Source: Kitagawia praeruptora (taxonomy: Eukaryota > Streptophyta > Magnoliopsida > Apiales > Apiaceae). From it: a stretch of DNA of 64,000 nt. The translations under genes were made by a program, and so were the position numbers. A model generated the notes under the pieces. The model made no database searches and was not told the DNA's origin. It worked only from the letters and a program-made list of their open reading frames with translations. Positions 34,382 through 45,780 of this stretch are shown here, in pieces. Location: the NCBI GenBank assembly GCA_037693485.1, contig CM075346.1, positions 134,355,001 through 134,419,000 of the forward strand, given 5' to 3'. Every line of letters starts with the position of its first letter. Position 1 is the first letter of the stretch.

Positions 34382-34681
34382 GTGTCAATTTCCTACCCCC
34401 GACCCCCACCCCCACCCCCACCCCCACCCTACCCCTCCCCTCCCATCCCATCCCATCCCATCCCATCCCATCCCATCCCCCATCGGCACCGGCATCGAAA
34501 CCGGTCATCTTCTCCGGCGGCCGGCCAGCACCACCTCCTTTTTTTTACGATGCCTGGCTCCGCAGGGGCATTATCTCCATCGTCTTCCTTCGGCGAGCTT
34601 CAATCCATGAAAGTCGATCTGCTGGAAGATGAAGAAGAAAATGGAGACTTGATTGAAAAACTTGTCACAAATCTGAAATGA
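34382..34681 (+). pseudogene. Captured 5' coding fragment, unknown gene
   Basis: A 99-residue frame. The first half is translation of (CCCCCA)n and (CCCAT)n repeats and is unlikely to be protein. The second half, from an ATG at 34550, reads MPGSAGALSPSSSFGELQSM and then an acidic stretch DLLEDEEENGDLIEKL to a stop at 34679. This looks like the first exon of a plant gene, but I do not recognise it. Base composition differs sharply from its AT-rich surroundings, in line with capture. Confidence 0.4.
34394..34480. repeat. Simple repeats (CCCCCA)n and (CCCAT)n
   Basis: C-rich tracts 34394-34440 and seven or more CCCAT units to 34480. A GGT-rich tract follows at 34684-34715, and TTTTTGGTGATT repeats at 34790-34880. 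Bases 34900-35520 hold nothing recognised. Confidence 0.9.
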
Positions 34682-35537
34682 ACAGGTGGTTAGTGGTGGT
34701 GGTGGTGGTAGTGGTGGCGGCGATCGAAGATGGTGGTGTTGTGACTTATCCTTTCTCAGATCTGGATTTTTTTATGATTTATGCTCGAATTTTTGATGAT
34801 TTGTATTGAATTTTTTGGTGATTCGCTTTTGAATTTTTTGGTGATTTCCATTGAATTTTTGGTGATTTTGATCGAAAATTGGTGATTCTATGGGTGATAG
34901 AAGTGGTGGTGATTCGGTGATATGTGGTTGTGGTATGGTGGTAATGGAACGACGGAGATGTTGATTATGTGGTTATGAATTTTTGGTGATTTTTGTGTAA
35001 AATTGGTGATTTGGGTGTATTCCCAGTGCATGCTCGATAGCATAGCCTATGCTGCATGTACATGTTTAAATATCCAGTAGGCTAGCAAAAGTGATGTTTT
35101 TCATGTGGTGGATGAAACATATTTAGTCACTATAGTCATTTCTCACCAACTATAAAAATACTACATTACTCCCCCACTTGTGTGTGTGTTTGTGTGTGAA
35201 ATTGGGAGTGGGTCATGTTTCAAAATCAATAAAGCTCCAATCTTTATTTCATCTATACAGATAAAAGCTTGAAATTATTAAGGGTTTTTCTTTTTATCTG
35301 ATGATCTATGTTTTATATGTGGATTTGTTTATGAGAAGAAGATAAAAAGTATAAAGTTTGAAACTTTCCGGCAAGAAAGAAAGAGGGGGTGTGTCCGGAG
35401 ATGTATGTCTGAGGTGGTGGCAATACTCAAAATGTAAGTTTACAAGAAAGGATTGTGTGTTTGATTATTGGTCCTAATTTGTGGTCCAATATGTAATTCT
35501 ATACGGGTCTCACTAAAATAGCCCTATATATATATAT

Positions 35538-35932
35538 AGTTAAGTTCTATGGAGACCAACATGTTTAGTGGAGACCGGAGACCAATATCAATCAAAACAT
35601 CGCAAAAACTTATTTATTGAAAATCATGTTCTATGAAAATCACTATACCATCTATTTCATTGAAAATCTTGAAGATCATATATGTTTTTCATGAAAATTT
35701 CATTAAAAATCTTGAAAATCATGTATGTTCTGCAAACAAAATATTGCAGAACGTATTGTTCTCCAAAACATGTTCTGCTTACAAATCATATATGATTTTT
35801 AAGATTTTGAATAAAATAATAATATTCAGTGGACATTATTTGCAAATATATATGTTTTGCAATGTTTTGAGTGCATAATATATAAGGTATCCACCGTCTC
35901 CACTCATATGTTGGTCTCCATAGAACTTAACT
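35538..35932. mobile_element. MITE with perfect 25-bp TIRs (395 bp)
   Basis: AGTTAAGTTCTATGGAGACC begins at 35538. The exact complement of 25 bases ends at 35932. Both sides are TA repeats (tatatatat), so the TSD is not resolvable. The interior is AT-rich and non-coding. Superfamily uncertain; Mutator-like is a guess. Confidence 0.85.
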
Positions 35933-35942
35933 CATATATATA

Positions 35943-38519
35943 TGTAACATCCCGACTTTTCGAGATATTAAATCTAAATACAAAACTTAAATAAAATGAA
36001 TTCTTTATTCAAATAAACCAAATATTCAATAGAGTCAACGCAGCGGTCAAATTTAATAATTCAAAATCATAAAACCGGAGACGCAACTCCACAAATCCAA
36101 TGATCAATGTCTAATAATTCACTGAAATTATTCTAAATAAACTATAAGTCTTTTCCAATAATAGCAATAAATCACATAGCACGAAATCCATAAGCTCACA
36201 TCTTTATTCGATCCAAAGCTTAACAACCTGAAATATTTGAAAAGAGTGAGCTACACAGCTCAGCAAGTACAAATTGACTAACAGATATCCTTAAAAATCA
36301 ATGGGCGTTTTTAATAAAACAATTTTCAAAATCCAATATAAGTTTGCAAAACATTTACGAAAACAATTCCAACCCAAAGTTTTATATTTTCAAAACACAG
36401 AATTTAAAACAGAAACAGAAGCAGAAAACAGAAATAAAACGAAACGAAAATCAAAATTCCACAGTCTTGCTCTACGGCCACACTTTGCCAGTGACCGGCA
36501 TCTTATTCTTATTCTTATTCTTTTGTCACACTTTGCCAGTGACCGGCATCTAAAGTTCAATAATTACGCGCCCTTAATAGGTATCTAAAGTTGCACACTT
36601 GTGCGCCTACTAAGGGTATCTAAGGCTAGTTCCGGAACTATAGCGTAAATTACGAACGGGTTCAAAACGTAGAGACTGAGGATTCTAAAATCAAATACTT
36701 ATATCTTATAAAGTTCGAAACAGAATTCTTATATTTTATACAAGTCAAAACAATATCTTATATCTTATACGAAAATCGAAAACAGAATATCAATATCTTT
36801 TCCGAAAATAAAAGTAAGTCAAAAAGTACTTACCTCAAAGTCGACTGAACACACCAAAAATAATTGCACGGATAAATCCTAAATATTAAATAACAAATAA
36901 TTAATGAACCGAGACATAATTATTGATACTAAACAGAATACACACAGGCTGATTTTACTCTAGCTTCACAAATAATACGCATGGCACAGACTCGGCCGTT
37001 AATTCATATACGGACTGGACAGAGACTGTGACCTTAACACTATATAATGAGACTTTAAACATATATGCAAAGAGACATAAATGGGCCTTATGGCCCAACA
37101 ACAATATATACGGCCTAGTCCAGGATCAAGTACAAATTGCAAAAAGGCAACCCATGTTTCTAGCTTTAACATGTGAGTTTTATATTAAATTAATTCTTTT
37201 TACACTTAACAGATACATCACACATCATGCACATGCATGGCTACCACTAACAAAATCAATTATTCTAATGTGCATGGAATATGAATGCTGACCATTAATA
37301 TTTCATACTAGTACATGAATAAAATCACAATTTAAGTAAGATAAGACATTAAAACTAGAAAATGGTCATGTATTTTAATCTTAAAATATTTTTAATCATA
37401 CTTAAATCAAAGTCAAACATATTTAGTAATTTAAATATAAAACATTTTCCACTTAGTAATTAAATAAAATAATGATTAGATTTTATAGAAAAACACATTC
37501 CTTTTTATACATAATTTATCAAGTAATATCTAAGTTAAAGTAATGAAACACCTTACCACTAATTATCTTAAACTGACTATATACACCTCAATTCAAGTTG
37601 CGACAGTAGCTATGATGACCTTGGATTTTAACATTAAAAAGATCATTAACAATTATTTAATAAAACAATTAATCACTACTTATACACATACACATGAATT
37701 TGGGCACATTTAATAAAATTAAATAACCAAGGCATACATTTAACACCAAACTATCATGCTAGATATCAAATTAACGTACATGGCAACTAATGATTATAAA
37801 GTCGGACTCATAACTTCGTACACATATTTGTTTTAAAATCTATGACAAAGTTTAAGGAGCATTAGTACATATAATCAGAGCAACAGGGAATCCCATGGCA
37901 CTAATTCAATGTTGGACAAAAACTGGGGCAATTATACAAGCCTTCTATATTTACTGTACAATCGTCAAATATCTTAATTGAACTATCTTTAAACGTCATA
38001 AGCTTAATAGGTCATAGACTCACAGGTACATAATTTTTAAACAAATAAGCAAAACAGTATCTGGATGAACACATGCATAACCAATATACATATACATAAT
38101 GGCCACAACAGGAGCAAATATGTAAACGCGTGAGACATAATAAAATTACCAATAGCAAAGAAGGGGCGTACCTTTTTGTCGAATGAGTTCCTGTACGAGT
38201 TTTTCTGATAATATAATGGATTTCTTATATAGGCTCTTAAACCCTAATTTAATTAAGGTAACTTTAAAACTTACGTACAATCTCTTCCAATAATACGTAA
38301 ATTAAAAATATTCTGATTCACACAAAATATCTTAAATTAAATGATTCTGATTTTCTAATATCTTTTCACACTTCTTTCCTCTAACAATAATCTCATCCTT
38401 ATTCAAAATATCTTGCACAAAAATAATTCCAAAAATTAATAATCTAAATAAATAAAAAAAATTGACTTAAAAATCTAATATCTAATAATAAAATAAAATA
38501 AAATTAACGGGGTTTTACA
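35943..38519 (-). repeat. TR-GAG 3' LTR
   Basis: Plus strand TGTAACATCCCGAC to GGGGTTTTACA. It has no MITE, so it serves as the empty-site reference for the insertion in the 5' LTR. A 95-residue open frame here recurs in the other LTR and is treated as chance. Confidence 0.93.
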
Positions 38520-38521
38520 TA

Positions 38522-38546
38522 CTTCCCTCCTTAAAAGAATTTGGTC
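38522..38546 (-). other. TR-GAG polypurine tract
   Basis: The plus strand CTTCCCTCCTTAAAAG is TTTAAGGAGGGAAG on the minus strand, directly inside the 3' LTR. Confidence 0.8.
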
Positions 38547-38599
38547 CCCAAATTCACAATAATAAAATAAAAGAAATCACAAAGAAAATAAATCATACC

Positions 38600-39616
38600 T
38601 TAATAGTTGGTGCGACTTCCACTGAGCTGAAACACACGTCCAATGCCAATCTTCTTATCAGCTTCCTTCCTTGGTGCAGTTTCATTCCTTGGTGGTGGGT
38701 TGTGCGGGCACTCTGAAATCTTGTGTCCTATTTCCCCGCAGTGAAAACAGGCACCCGTGTTCCATCGGCAGTCCTTATCGGGATGGTTCTTACCGCACCT
38801 CGAACATTTATCTCGATCACCTTGTCCTCCGATATTATCATAGACGTGTGGCTTCTTGAAGGGTCCCCTTTGAGACGAAAATCCACCAGTTGGAGCGAAC
38901 CTCTTCTTGTTCCAGTTGCTTGTCGTCTTTTCAGATTCGGCTAGGCCCCTCTCGATCACTAAAGCCTTGTTGAGCACAGCTTCGTACGTCTGAAGTTCAA
39001 AAGACGCCACCGAATTCCTAATGTCGGTTCGAAGTCCCTCTTCCAATCTTCTTGCCTTGTTGCTTTCATCTGCTACTAAGGTCGGCGCGTACTTCGAGAG
39101 CTTTGCAAATTCCGCTTCATATTCAGTAACAGTCTTTCCACCTTGCTCAAGCCGAATAAAATCCCTCTCTTTTTGCAGACGAATGGTTCTCGGAAAGTAC
39201 TTGTCTTCCAATGCCTTCTTGAACTTTGCCCAGGTGTATGGTTCCGGTTCCCCTTCAGCAATTACGGTCTCGTTCTTCCTTTTCTCCATGAGCCACCAGT
39301 CATAAGCACTGCCTTGCAATTGATACACAGCTAAGGTGACCTTCTGCTCCTCGTTGCTGGTGAGAAGTCCGAAAGCTTTTTCCATCTCCTGTATCCACAT
39401 CTCGACTATGGCCGGATCAGTCGCCCCATCGAAAGTTGGCGGGTTCAAACGCTTGAACTGAGAAACGATATTCTGTTGTCTGGGTTGCTGATTCATGAGT
39501 GTAGCCAGAGTCTCAGCTAGCTGGTTGAATACATTCCCACCATCACCATTGTTACCATTCTGATTGTCATTGTTGTTGCCATTGTTGTTGCCGTTGTTGC
39601 CTTCTCCCTCCATCAT
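38600..39616 (-). CDS. Gypsy gag protein (TR-GAG), intact
   Basis: The likely start is the double Met at 39616 (MMEGEGNNGNN), giving about 338 residues; the frame is open to 39694. An Asn/Gly-rich N-terminus is followed by a retrotransposon gag domain (AYDWWLMEKRKNE; KFKKALEDKYFP; FIRLEQGGKTVTEYEAEF; RLEEGLRTDIR). Then come a Cys-rich CSRCGKNHPDKDC and a zinc knuckle CFHCGEIGHKISEC (C-x2-C-x4-H-x4-C). It ends RVFQLSGSRTNY, stop at 38600-38602, only 55 bases before the PPT. Gag forms the virus-like particle that packages the RNA. No disabling mutation seen. Confidence 0.9.
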   Translation of the reverse strand: MMEGEGNNGNNNGNNNDNQNGNNGDGGNVFNQLAETLATLMNQQPRQQNIVSQFKRLNPPTFDGATDPAIVEMWIQEMEKAFGLLTSNEEQKVTLAVYQLQGSAYDWWLMEKRKNETVIAEGEPEPYTWAKFKKALEDKYFPRTIRLQKERDFIRLEQGGKTVTEYEAEFAKLSKYAPTLVADESNKARRLEEGLRTDIRNSVASFELQTYEAVLNKALVIERGLAESEKTTSNWNKKRFAPTGGFSSQRGPFKKPHVYDNIGGQGDRDKCSRCGKNHPDKDCRWNTGACFHCGEIGHKISECPHNPPPRNETAPRKEADKKIGIGRVFQLSGSRTNY

Positions 39617-39805
39617 TTCTAAAAACGACAAACTTCCAAACTTATAATCAATGATCAAAATCATAAAAGTCAAACAAGTCAAATAATCACACAAACAAGT
39701 GCCCTAGATTCAAAATAATTTACTAACTTAAAGGCCAAAACCTATACGGATCGCATCCTAGGGAATGTACTAGTCCCATACCTAATACACTCCGAAGGAA
39801 AACCG

Positions 39806-39820
39806 AGGCTCGGATACCAA
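39806..39820 (-). other. TR-GAG primer binding site
   Basis: The minus strand reads TTGGTATCCGAGCC just inside the 5' LTR, a variant of the Met-type PBS. Confidence 0.8.
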
Positions 39821-39821
39821 C

Positions 39822-42582
39822 TGTAACATCCCGACTTTTCGAGATATTAAATCTAAATACAAAACTTAAATAAAATGAATTCTTTATTCAAATGAACCAA
39901 ATATTCAATAGAGTCAACGCAGCGGTCAAATTTAATAATTCAAAATCATAAAACCGGAGACGCAACTCCACAAATCCAATGATCAATGTCTAATAATTCA
40001 CTGAAATTATTCTAAATAAACTATAAGTCTTTTCCAATAATAGCAATAAATCACATAGCACGAAATCCATAAGCTCACATCCTTATTCGATCCAAAGCTT
40101 AACAACCTGAAATATTTAAAAAGAGTGAGCTACACAGCTCAGCAAGTACAAATTGACTAACAGATATTCTTAAAAATCAATGGGCGTTTTTAATAAAACA
40201 ATTTTCAAAATCCAATATAAGTTTGCAAAACATTTACGAAAACAATTCCAACCCAAAGTTTTATATTTTCAAAACACAGAATTTAAAACAGAAACAGAAG
40301 CAGAAAACAGAAATAAAACGAAACGAAAATCAAAATTCCACAGTCTTGCTCTACGGCCACACTTTGCCAGTGACCGGCATCTTATTCTAATTCTTATTCT
40401 TTTGTCACACTTTGCCAGTGACCGGCATCTAAAGTTCAATAATTACGCGCCCTTAATAGGTATCTAAAGTTGCACACTTGTGCGCCTACTAAGGGTATCT
40501 AAGGCTAGTTCCGGAACTATAGCGTAAATTACGAACGGGTTCAAAACGTAGAGACTGAGGATTCTAAAATCAAATACTTATATCTTATAAAGTTCGAAAC
40601 AGAATTCTTATATTTTATACAAGTCAAAACAATATCTTATATCTTATACGAAAATCGAAAACAGAATATCAATATCTTTTCCGAAAATAAAAGTAAGTCA
40701 AAAAGTATTTACCTCAAAGTCGACTGAACACACCAAAAATAATTGCACGGATAAATCCTAAATATTAAATAACAAATAATTAATGAACCGAGACATAATT
40801 ATTGATACTAAACAGAATACAAACAGGCTGATTTTATTCTAGCTTCACAAATAATACGCATGGCACAGACTCGGCCGTTAATTCATATACGGACTGGACA
40901 GAGACTGTGACCTTAACACTATATAATGAGACTTTAAAATATATGCAAAGAGACATAAATGGGCCTTATGGCCCAACAACAATATATACGGCCTAGTCCA
41001 GGATCAAGTACAAATTGCAAAAAGACCACCCATGTTTCTAGCTTTAACATGTGAGTTTTATATTAAATTAATACTTTTTACACTTAACAGATACATCACA
41101 CATCATGCACATGCATGGCTACCACTAACAAAATCAATTATTCTAATGTGCATGGAATATGAATGCTGACCATTAATATTTCATACTAGTGCATGAATAA
41201 AATCACAATTTAAGTAAGATAAGACATTAAAACTAGAAAATGGTCATGTATTTTAATCTTAAAATATTTTTAATCATACTTAAATCAAAATCAAACATAT
41301 TTAGTAATTTAAATATAAAACATTTTCCACTTAGTAAATAAACAAAATAATGATTAGATTTTATTGAAAAACACATTCCTTTTTATACATAATTTATCAA
41401 GTAATATCTAATTAAGTTAAAGTAATGAAACACCTTACCACTAATTATCTTAAACTGACTATATACACCTCAATTCAAGTTGCGACAGTAGCTATGATGA
41501 CCTTGGATTTTAACATTAAAAAGATCATTAACAATTATTTAATAAAACAATTAATCACTACTTATACACATACACATGAATTTGGGCACATTTAATAAAA
41601 TTAAATAACCAAGGCATACATTTAGCACCAAACTATCATGCTAGATATCAAATTAACGTACATGGCAACTAATGATTATAAAGTCTGACTCATAACTTCG
41701 TACACATATTTGTTTTAAGGAAAATGTTAACCACAGCCCTTAGGGCAATGGTTAAGATGTTATGTGATAGTTTTTAATTGGCTCAAGGTTGTGGCCCACT
41801 TGAAAAAAATTATGTGCCCCATGCATTCACATAAATCATCCAATAAAAATTCACCACATGACAAAAATTAATCCTTAAACATAGCCATAAGGGCTGTTGT
41901 TAACGGAACCCTTGTTTTAAAATCTATGACAAAGTTTAAGGAGCATTAGTACATATAATCAGAGCAACAGGGAATCCCATGACACTAATTCAATATTGGA
42001 CAAAAACTGGGGCAATTATATACAAGCCTTCTATATTTACTGTACAATCGTCAAATATCTTAATTGAACTATCTTTAAACGTCATAAGCTTAATAGGTCA
42101 CAGACTCACAGGTACATAATTTTTAAACAAATAAGCAAAACAGTATCTGGATGAACACATGCATAACCAATATACATATACATAATGGTCACAACAGGAG
42201 CAAATATGTAAACGCGTGAGACATAATAAAATAACCAATAGCAAAGAAGGGGCGTACCTTTTTGTCGAATGAGTTCCTGATATAATGGATTTCTTATATA
42301 GGCTCTTAAACCCTAATTTAATTAAGGTAACTTTAAAACTTACGTACAATCTCTTCCAATAATACGTAAATTAAAAATATTCTGATTCACACAAAATATC
42401 TTAAATTAAATGATTCTGATTTTCTAATATCTTTTCACACTTCTTTCCTCTAACAATAATATCATCCTTATTCAAAATATCTTGCACAAAAATAATTCCA
42501 AAAATTACTAATCTAAATAAAAAAAAATTGACTTAAAAATCTAATATCTAATAATAAAATAAAATAAAATTAACGGGGCTTT

Positions 42583-42585
<3 letters not shown>
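39822..42585 (-). repeat. TR-GAG 5' LTR
   Basis: Matches the 3' LTR except for a 193-base MITE with its duplicated 9 bases and scattered substitutions. A TATA box on the minus strand (CCTATATAAGAA) lies near 42291-42302. From 41093 on, this LTR is also part of the tandem duplication. Confidence 0.93.
41719..41911. mobile_element. Mutator-like MITE, 193 bp, inside the TR-GAG 5' LTR
   Basis: A 9-bp TSD, TTGTTTTAA, sits at 41710-41718 and 41912-41920. The 3' LTR of the same element has this 9-mer once and no insert. TIRs share GTTAAC-ACAGCCCTTA (left GTTAACCACAGCCCTTAGGG; right, inward, GTTAACAACAGCCCTTATGG). It is non-coding. Confidence 0.92.

Positions 42586-42640
<55 letters not shown>
42586..42640. 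repeat. (TA)n microsatellite, copy 1
   Basis: About 27 TA units. The TR-GAG element lies within this tract, since TA repeats also precede it at 35933. The partner in copy 2 is 47261-47317. Confidence 0.95.
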
Positions 42641-42644
<4 letters not shown>

Positions 42645-43727
42645 ATATGAGGAAGACTCGGTGGGTAACCAATTTAACCTGATAACTTAGGAACTCAATC
42701 TATACCGTACACTTACCAAACCATCAATTAGTTTAATATGTATTGTACAGTAGTGGATTAAAAAGTAACCAACTATAGTAACTTACATAAACGTTTACCA
42801 AGTGAATATAACATAACCACTTCCTTTGAAAATTCCCCAGAATTATGTTGCTTTAATATATTATTTTTATATAATATTTACTGAACACAAATGCTTTTCT
42901 TAAAAATATCAAAATAAAAATATACAATTTTATATAACATATAACACATACAAAAACTACAGAACACAAAAAAAAAAATATATATATAGAACATTAATGA
43001 ATTTACAGAACACTATAAATTCAACATAAAAAAAATACAGAACATAGAAAATTAAACACAAAATACAGAACATAGAGAATTTACAGAATACTATAAATTC
43101 AACATAAAAAGAATACAGAACATAGAAAATTAATGAACATAAAATTCAGAGTATAAGCGAAATACAACACATAAAAATAATTTAAAGAACTCATAACATA
43201 TATTATGTTGTATATTTTTGTATCGTGTATTTTAGTGTTCCCTAAATATATAAATATATTGTGTTCTGTAAATTTTTTTTCTATTTTTTATGTATTCACT
43301 TTATTTTCTATATAAGCATATTATGTATATTTTCTATTTTATATGTGTGCAAATAAAACAACAATTACTAATGATTCATGTACACAAAAATATTAAAAAT
43401 AAATATAAATTATGCATTTGTTAAAAAGATATATATATTTCTAGTTCTGTAAAAAAAATTAAGAGAACACTAAAGTTTTATAAATAAAATAATATGACAG
43501 TGTAACTTCTATAAAAAAAAAAAAAAAGCACGTACATGTTGTGTAAAAACAATTGATTGTTGGGCAGTTATCATTACTTCTTGGTTAGTCATCCAGTGTA
43601 TATTCAAAATTGTGAAACTGTGCTCCTCTGTTTGCTTACACGTAAACTCTAAGATAACGATTAGTTATTAATCTAACGGGTACAGTGTAATTACTAGGTT
43701 ACCCAATTTTATTAGTTACCCATTGAA
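42641..43727. mobile_element. Foldback-like non-autonomous element in TA repeats, copy 1
   Basis: Ends show inverted similarity over about 35 bases (left ...GGTGGGTAACCAAT; right, inward, CAATGGGTAACTAAT...). Both flanks are TA tracts. Inside, ACAGAACA-type repeats (two 78-base units at 43003-43140) are mirrored by TGTTCTGT motifs near 43264, so much of it could fold back. It is non-coding; superfamily unknown. Confidence 0.6.
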
Positions 43728-43740
43728 CCTTATATATATA

Positions 43741-44040
43741 TAAGCTCATGCTCGAGGGAGAACCTTCTTAACTGAGAAAACTTAGAGACTAGATCTATAT
43801 CCGTTGTTTGATTTTGATTTGATGGCTAGGATTAGCTTAGATCATTTCGGATGTCTTCGAATTCATTTTTAGATTCAAGAACTTTTAAGTTCAATTTGTT
43901 AAACGATCAGAAAACAATTTATTTGTTTTTCAACCTCGTCGTATCGACAGTCGGGGGTTTGTCCCACTGTTTTATATTGTATTGGTTTGATTTATGAATA
44001 TATCCTCCTGCATTTCGTCAAAAAAAAAAAATTGATTTCT
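43741..44040. other. Mixed sequence ending in an L1-like 3' tail with poly(A)
   Basis: GTTTGATTTATGAATATATCC...TTTCGTC followed by A11 (44019-44029) resembles the 3' end of plant L1 elements. The left part (GAGGGAGAACCTTCTTAACTG) resembles termini of the TA-flanked MITE families. The same block is at 51313-51607. Bases 44041-44322 hold nothing clear apart from short ATTCCATTCC repeats. Confidence 0.4.
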
Positions 44041-44322
44041 TTATAGTTGGACTGTGCATTAATTGTAATCATCATTCCATTTTTCCAATAAATCGATCAC
44101 CATTCCATTCCATTTCCAATTTTCCAATAAATCACCATTCCATTCCATAAAAAAATACTCACATTTGTAACAAAAATAAAAATGAACACTTTCTAAATCA
44201 TTATATATTACACATAAATTTGGTTAAACTTTTTTAATTTTAGTATTTGTTCTAAAAAAAACTTTAGTATTTGTAAGAATTTAACAGAAAAATTAGTATG
44301 GATTAATATTAGTTTAAGATTC

Positions 44323-44939
44323 TGATATGGGCTAGAAATAAGCCCTAAAGACACATTTAATGTGGCATTAATTAGACCTAGAATGGTCCAAACGTGGGGC
44401 CCACCAGATAGGCCCAAACCCTAATTATAATATTAATTTCGTAATTAATATTAGGGGTAATAAACAGCTCAGCAAATAAGAGTCAAACAAGGATATTACT
44501 CTTGCCTGACTTAGCCTACAGGATACATACTTCAACAAGGAAACTGATTCCTACAAGGAAGGGGTCTAGAACCTTCCTTGAGGCGGTGGCTTGCCCACCA
44601 AGTTTCTGACTCCTACCATAATTCTAAGGCTTCTCAGCCTATATAAGGACCTGCTCCTTCACATCTCAGAACTACGTTTTGGCTCAATCCTCGAATAAGG
44701 ACATACAAGCCACTACGTCCTAGGTGAGCCCTCGTCGTCATAGCCCTGAGGGCACCATCACCTAGAACTACGTTTTTTGGCTTGATCCTTGATACACATC
44801 AAGGTACGTAGGCATCTCGTAAAGGCAGATTCAGCCACGAGTACGAGAACAGCCATTAAAGCACGAAGCTCACGAACCCTAGTAATAAATTCACAAACCC
44901 TAGCCGCTATAATTACAATCTAGTTTTTATTCCACAACA
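44323..44939 (+). repeat. Tat-lineage gypsy 5' LTR, copy 1
   Basis: It ends TTCCACAACA two bases before the PBS. The start TGATATGGGCTAG is tentative, because the 3' LTR is outside the window. A TATA box CTATATAAGG lies near 44639-44648. ACTACGTTTTTTGG / ACTACGTTTTGG is repeated in the R-U5 part. Confidence 0.65.
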
Positions 44940-44941
44940 TT

Positions 44942-44957
44942 TGGCGCCGTCTGTGGG
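44942..44957 (+). other. Tat element primer binding site, copy 1
   Basis: TGGCGCCGTCTGTGGG, the PBS typical of plant Tat-lineage elements, which do not use the Met primer. Confidence 0.85.
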
Positions 44958-44972
44958 AAGAAAACATCAACC

Positions 44973-45780
44973 ATGGTTCACACACGAAGAACTGCACCAA
45001 GCTCTACCGAGGCTTTACCAATCGCTACTGAGGCTCTGCCCCTAAGCTCTGCTACACCTGCCTCTGAGCAAGTACCCCCAACAACAGGGACGATCACCCA
45101 AATTCAAGTTTCTCAACCTCCAGGGACGAATCCCCATGATGAGAGAACGTTACCCATGGTCATCCATCCAGGCCAAGAAACCAGCTCTCTTCAGATGGTG
45201 GTTTCTCCTCTGGTTGATCCCAATCGCCCGTTACCATCAGGGGTACAGATCCATACTACGGATCTCCCCATGAATACCAACCCGATGTATGGTTTGCCTA
45301 ACTACCCTCCGTCTACTTAAGGTCCTGGACCCAGTGGCCATGCCTTGCAGATCCGAGATCGAGAGTATGCTGACTACTCTGGCCCCTATACTGACGATAC
45401 ATCGTCTGATGATGATCGTGATGAAGCCCCGAGGAGGCGACGTGCTAGCAAAGAGCCAAGAAGGAGAACCCAAACTATCCATGATGGACCCCCTTTGACA
45501 GCTGCTGAGAGAATCAAGGCTCATGAAGCCGAGATTCTAAGGATAAAGGAAGATATTGCGAGAGAACAAGCTAGGTTGAATCAAACTCAGCCTCCTCCAA
45601 CTTTAGGACCGATTCCCTTTATAGATCTAGAGAGATCTTCAAGGAGGCAGAGAAGGGCTGAAGCCCCAACCGGAAGAACAACAAGGGTGGAAACCCCCAA
45701 AAGCAATCCTAAGGATCTGATGCCACTTGGGGATCCTGATGATCCCACACCCCCGTTTACTGAGGAGGTGATGAATGCCC
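44973..45780 (+). pseudogene. Tat gag N-terminal part, copy 1 (truncated by duplication junction)
   Basis: MVHTRRTAPSSTEA start. It has 115 codons, then a TAA where copy 2 has CAA (SxQGPGPSGH region, 45318). The frame then resumes after the stop (RDREYADYSGPYTDDTSSDD). At 45781 the coding sequence switches to LTR sequence, adding a chance tail (ITHHAHAWLPLTK...). The gag core domain is absent here. Confidence 0.9.

Larger units (their letters stand above)
34291..35525. mobile_element. Possible Mutator-like element with captured sequence
   Basis: Ends between two TA tracts show weak inverted similarity: GCAGTTGCTCAAATGAGACCC at 34291 and, read inward from 35525, GGGCTATTTTAGTGAGACCC. The interior holds a coding-like GC-rich piece (34540-34681) plus simple repeats. 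The termini are too diverged to be sure; a TSD cannot be told from TA repeats. Confidence 0.4.
35943..42585 (-). mobile_element. TR-GAG: gag-only non-autonomous Ty3/gypsy element
   Basis: Long LTRs (35943-38519 and 39822-42585) flank only 1.3 kb, which holds a PBS, an intact gag and a PPT. There is no protease, RT or integrase. The TSD is ATATA on both sides (35938-35942 and 42586-42590), within TA repeats. TR-GAG elements are a known class of plant gypsy derivatives that keep gag and borrow pol functions. The LTRs agree to roughly 99 percent by eye apart from a MITE insertion, so movement was recent. Confidence 0.9.
41093..45780. repeat. Tandem duplication, copy 1 (4,688 bp)
   Basis: The unit starts in the TR-GAG 5' LTR and ends in the Tat gag coding region. 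The next base (45781) restarts at the LTR position. ACATC is shared at both parent breakpoints (41093-41097 and 53337-53341) and stands once at the junction 45781-45785. The copies differ by scattered substitutions and small indels. Confidence 0.93.

Noticed and set aside
36301..36588. 95-residue frame, identical at 40180-40467
   Set aside because: Lies in both TR-GAG LTRs, is low complexity, and is best explained as chance in the LTR.
45237..45524. Minus-strand 95-residue frames, also at 52793-53080
   Set aside because: Antisense shadows of the Tat gag coding sequence, present in both duplicate copies.
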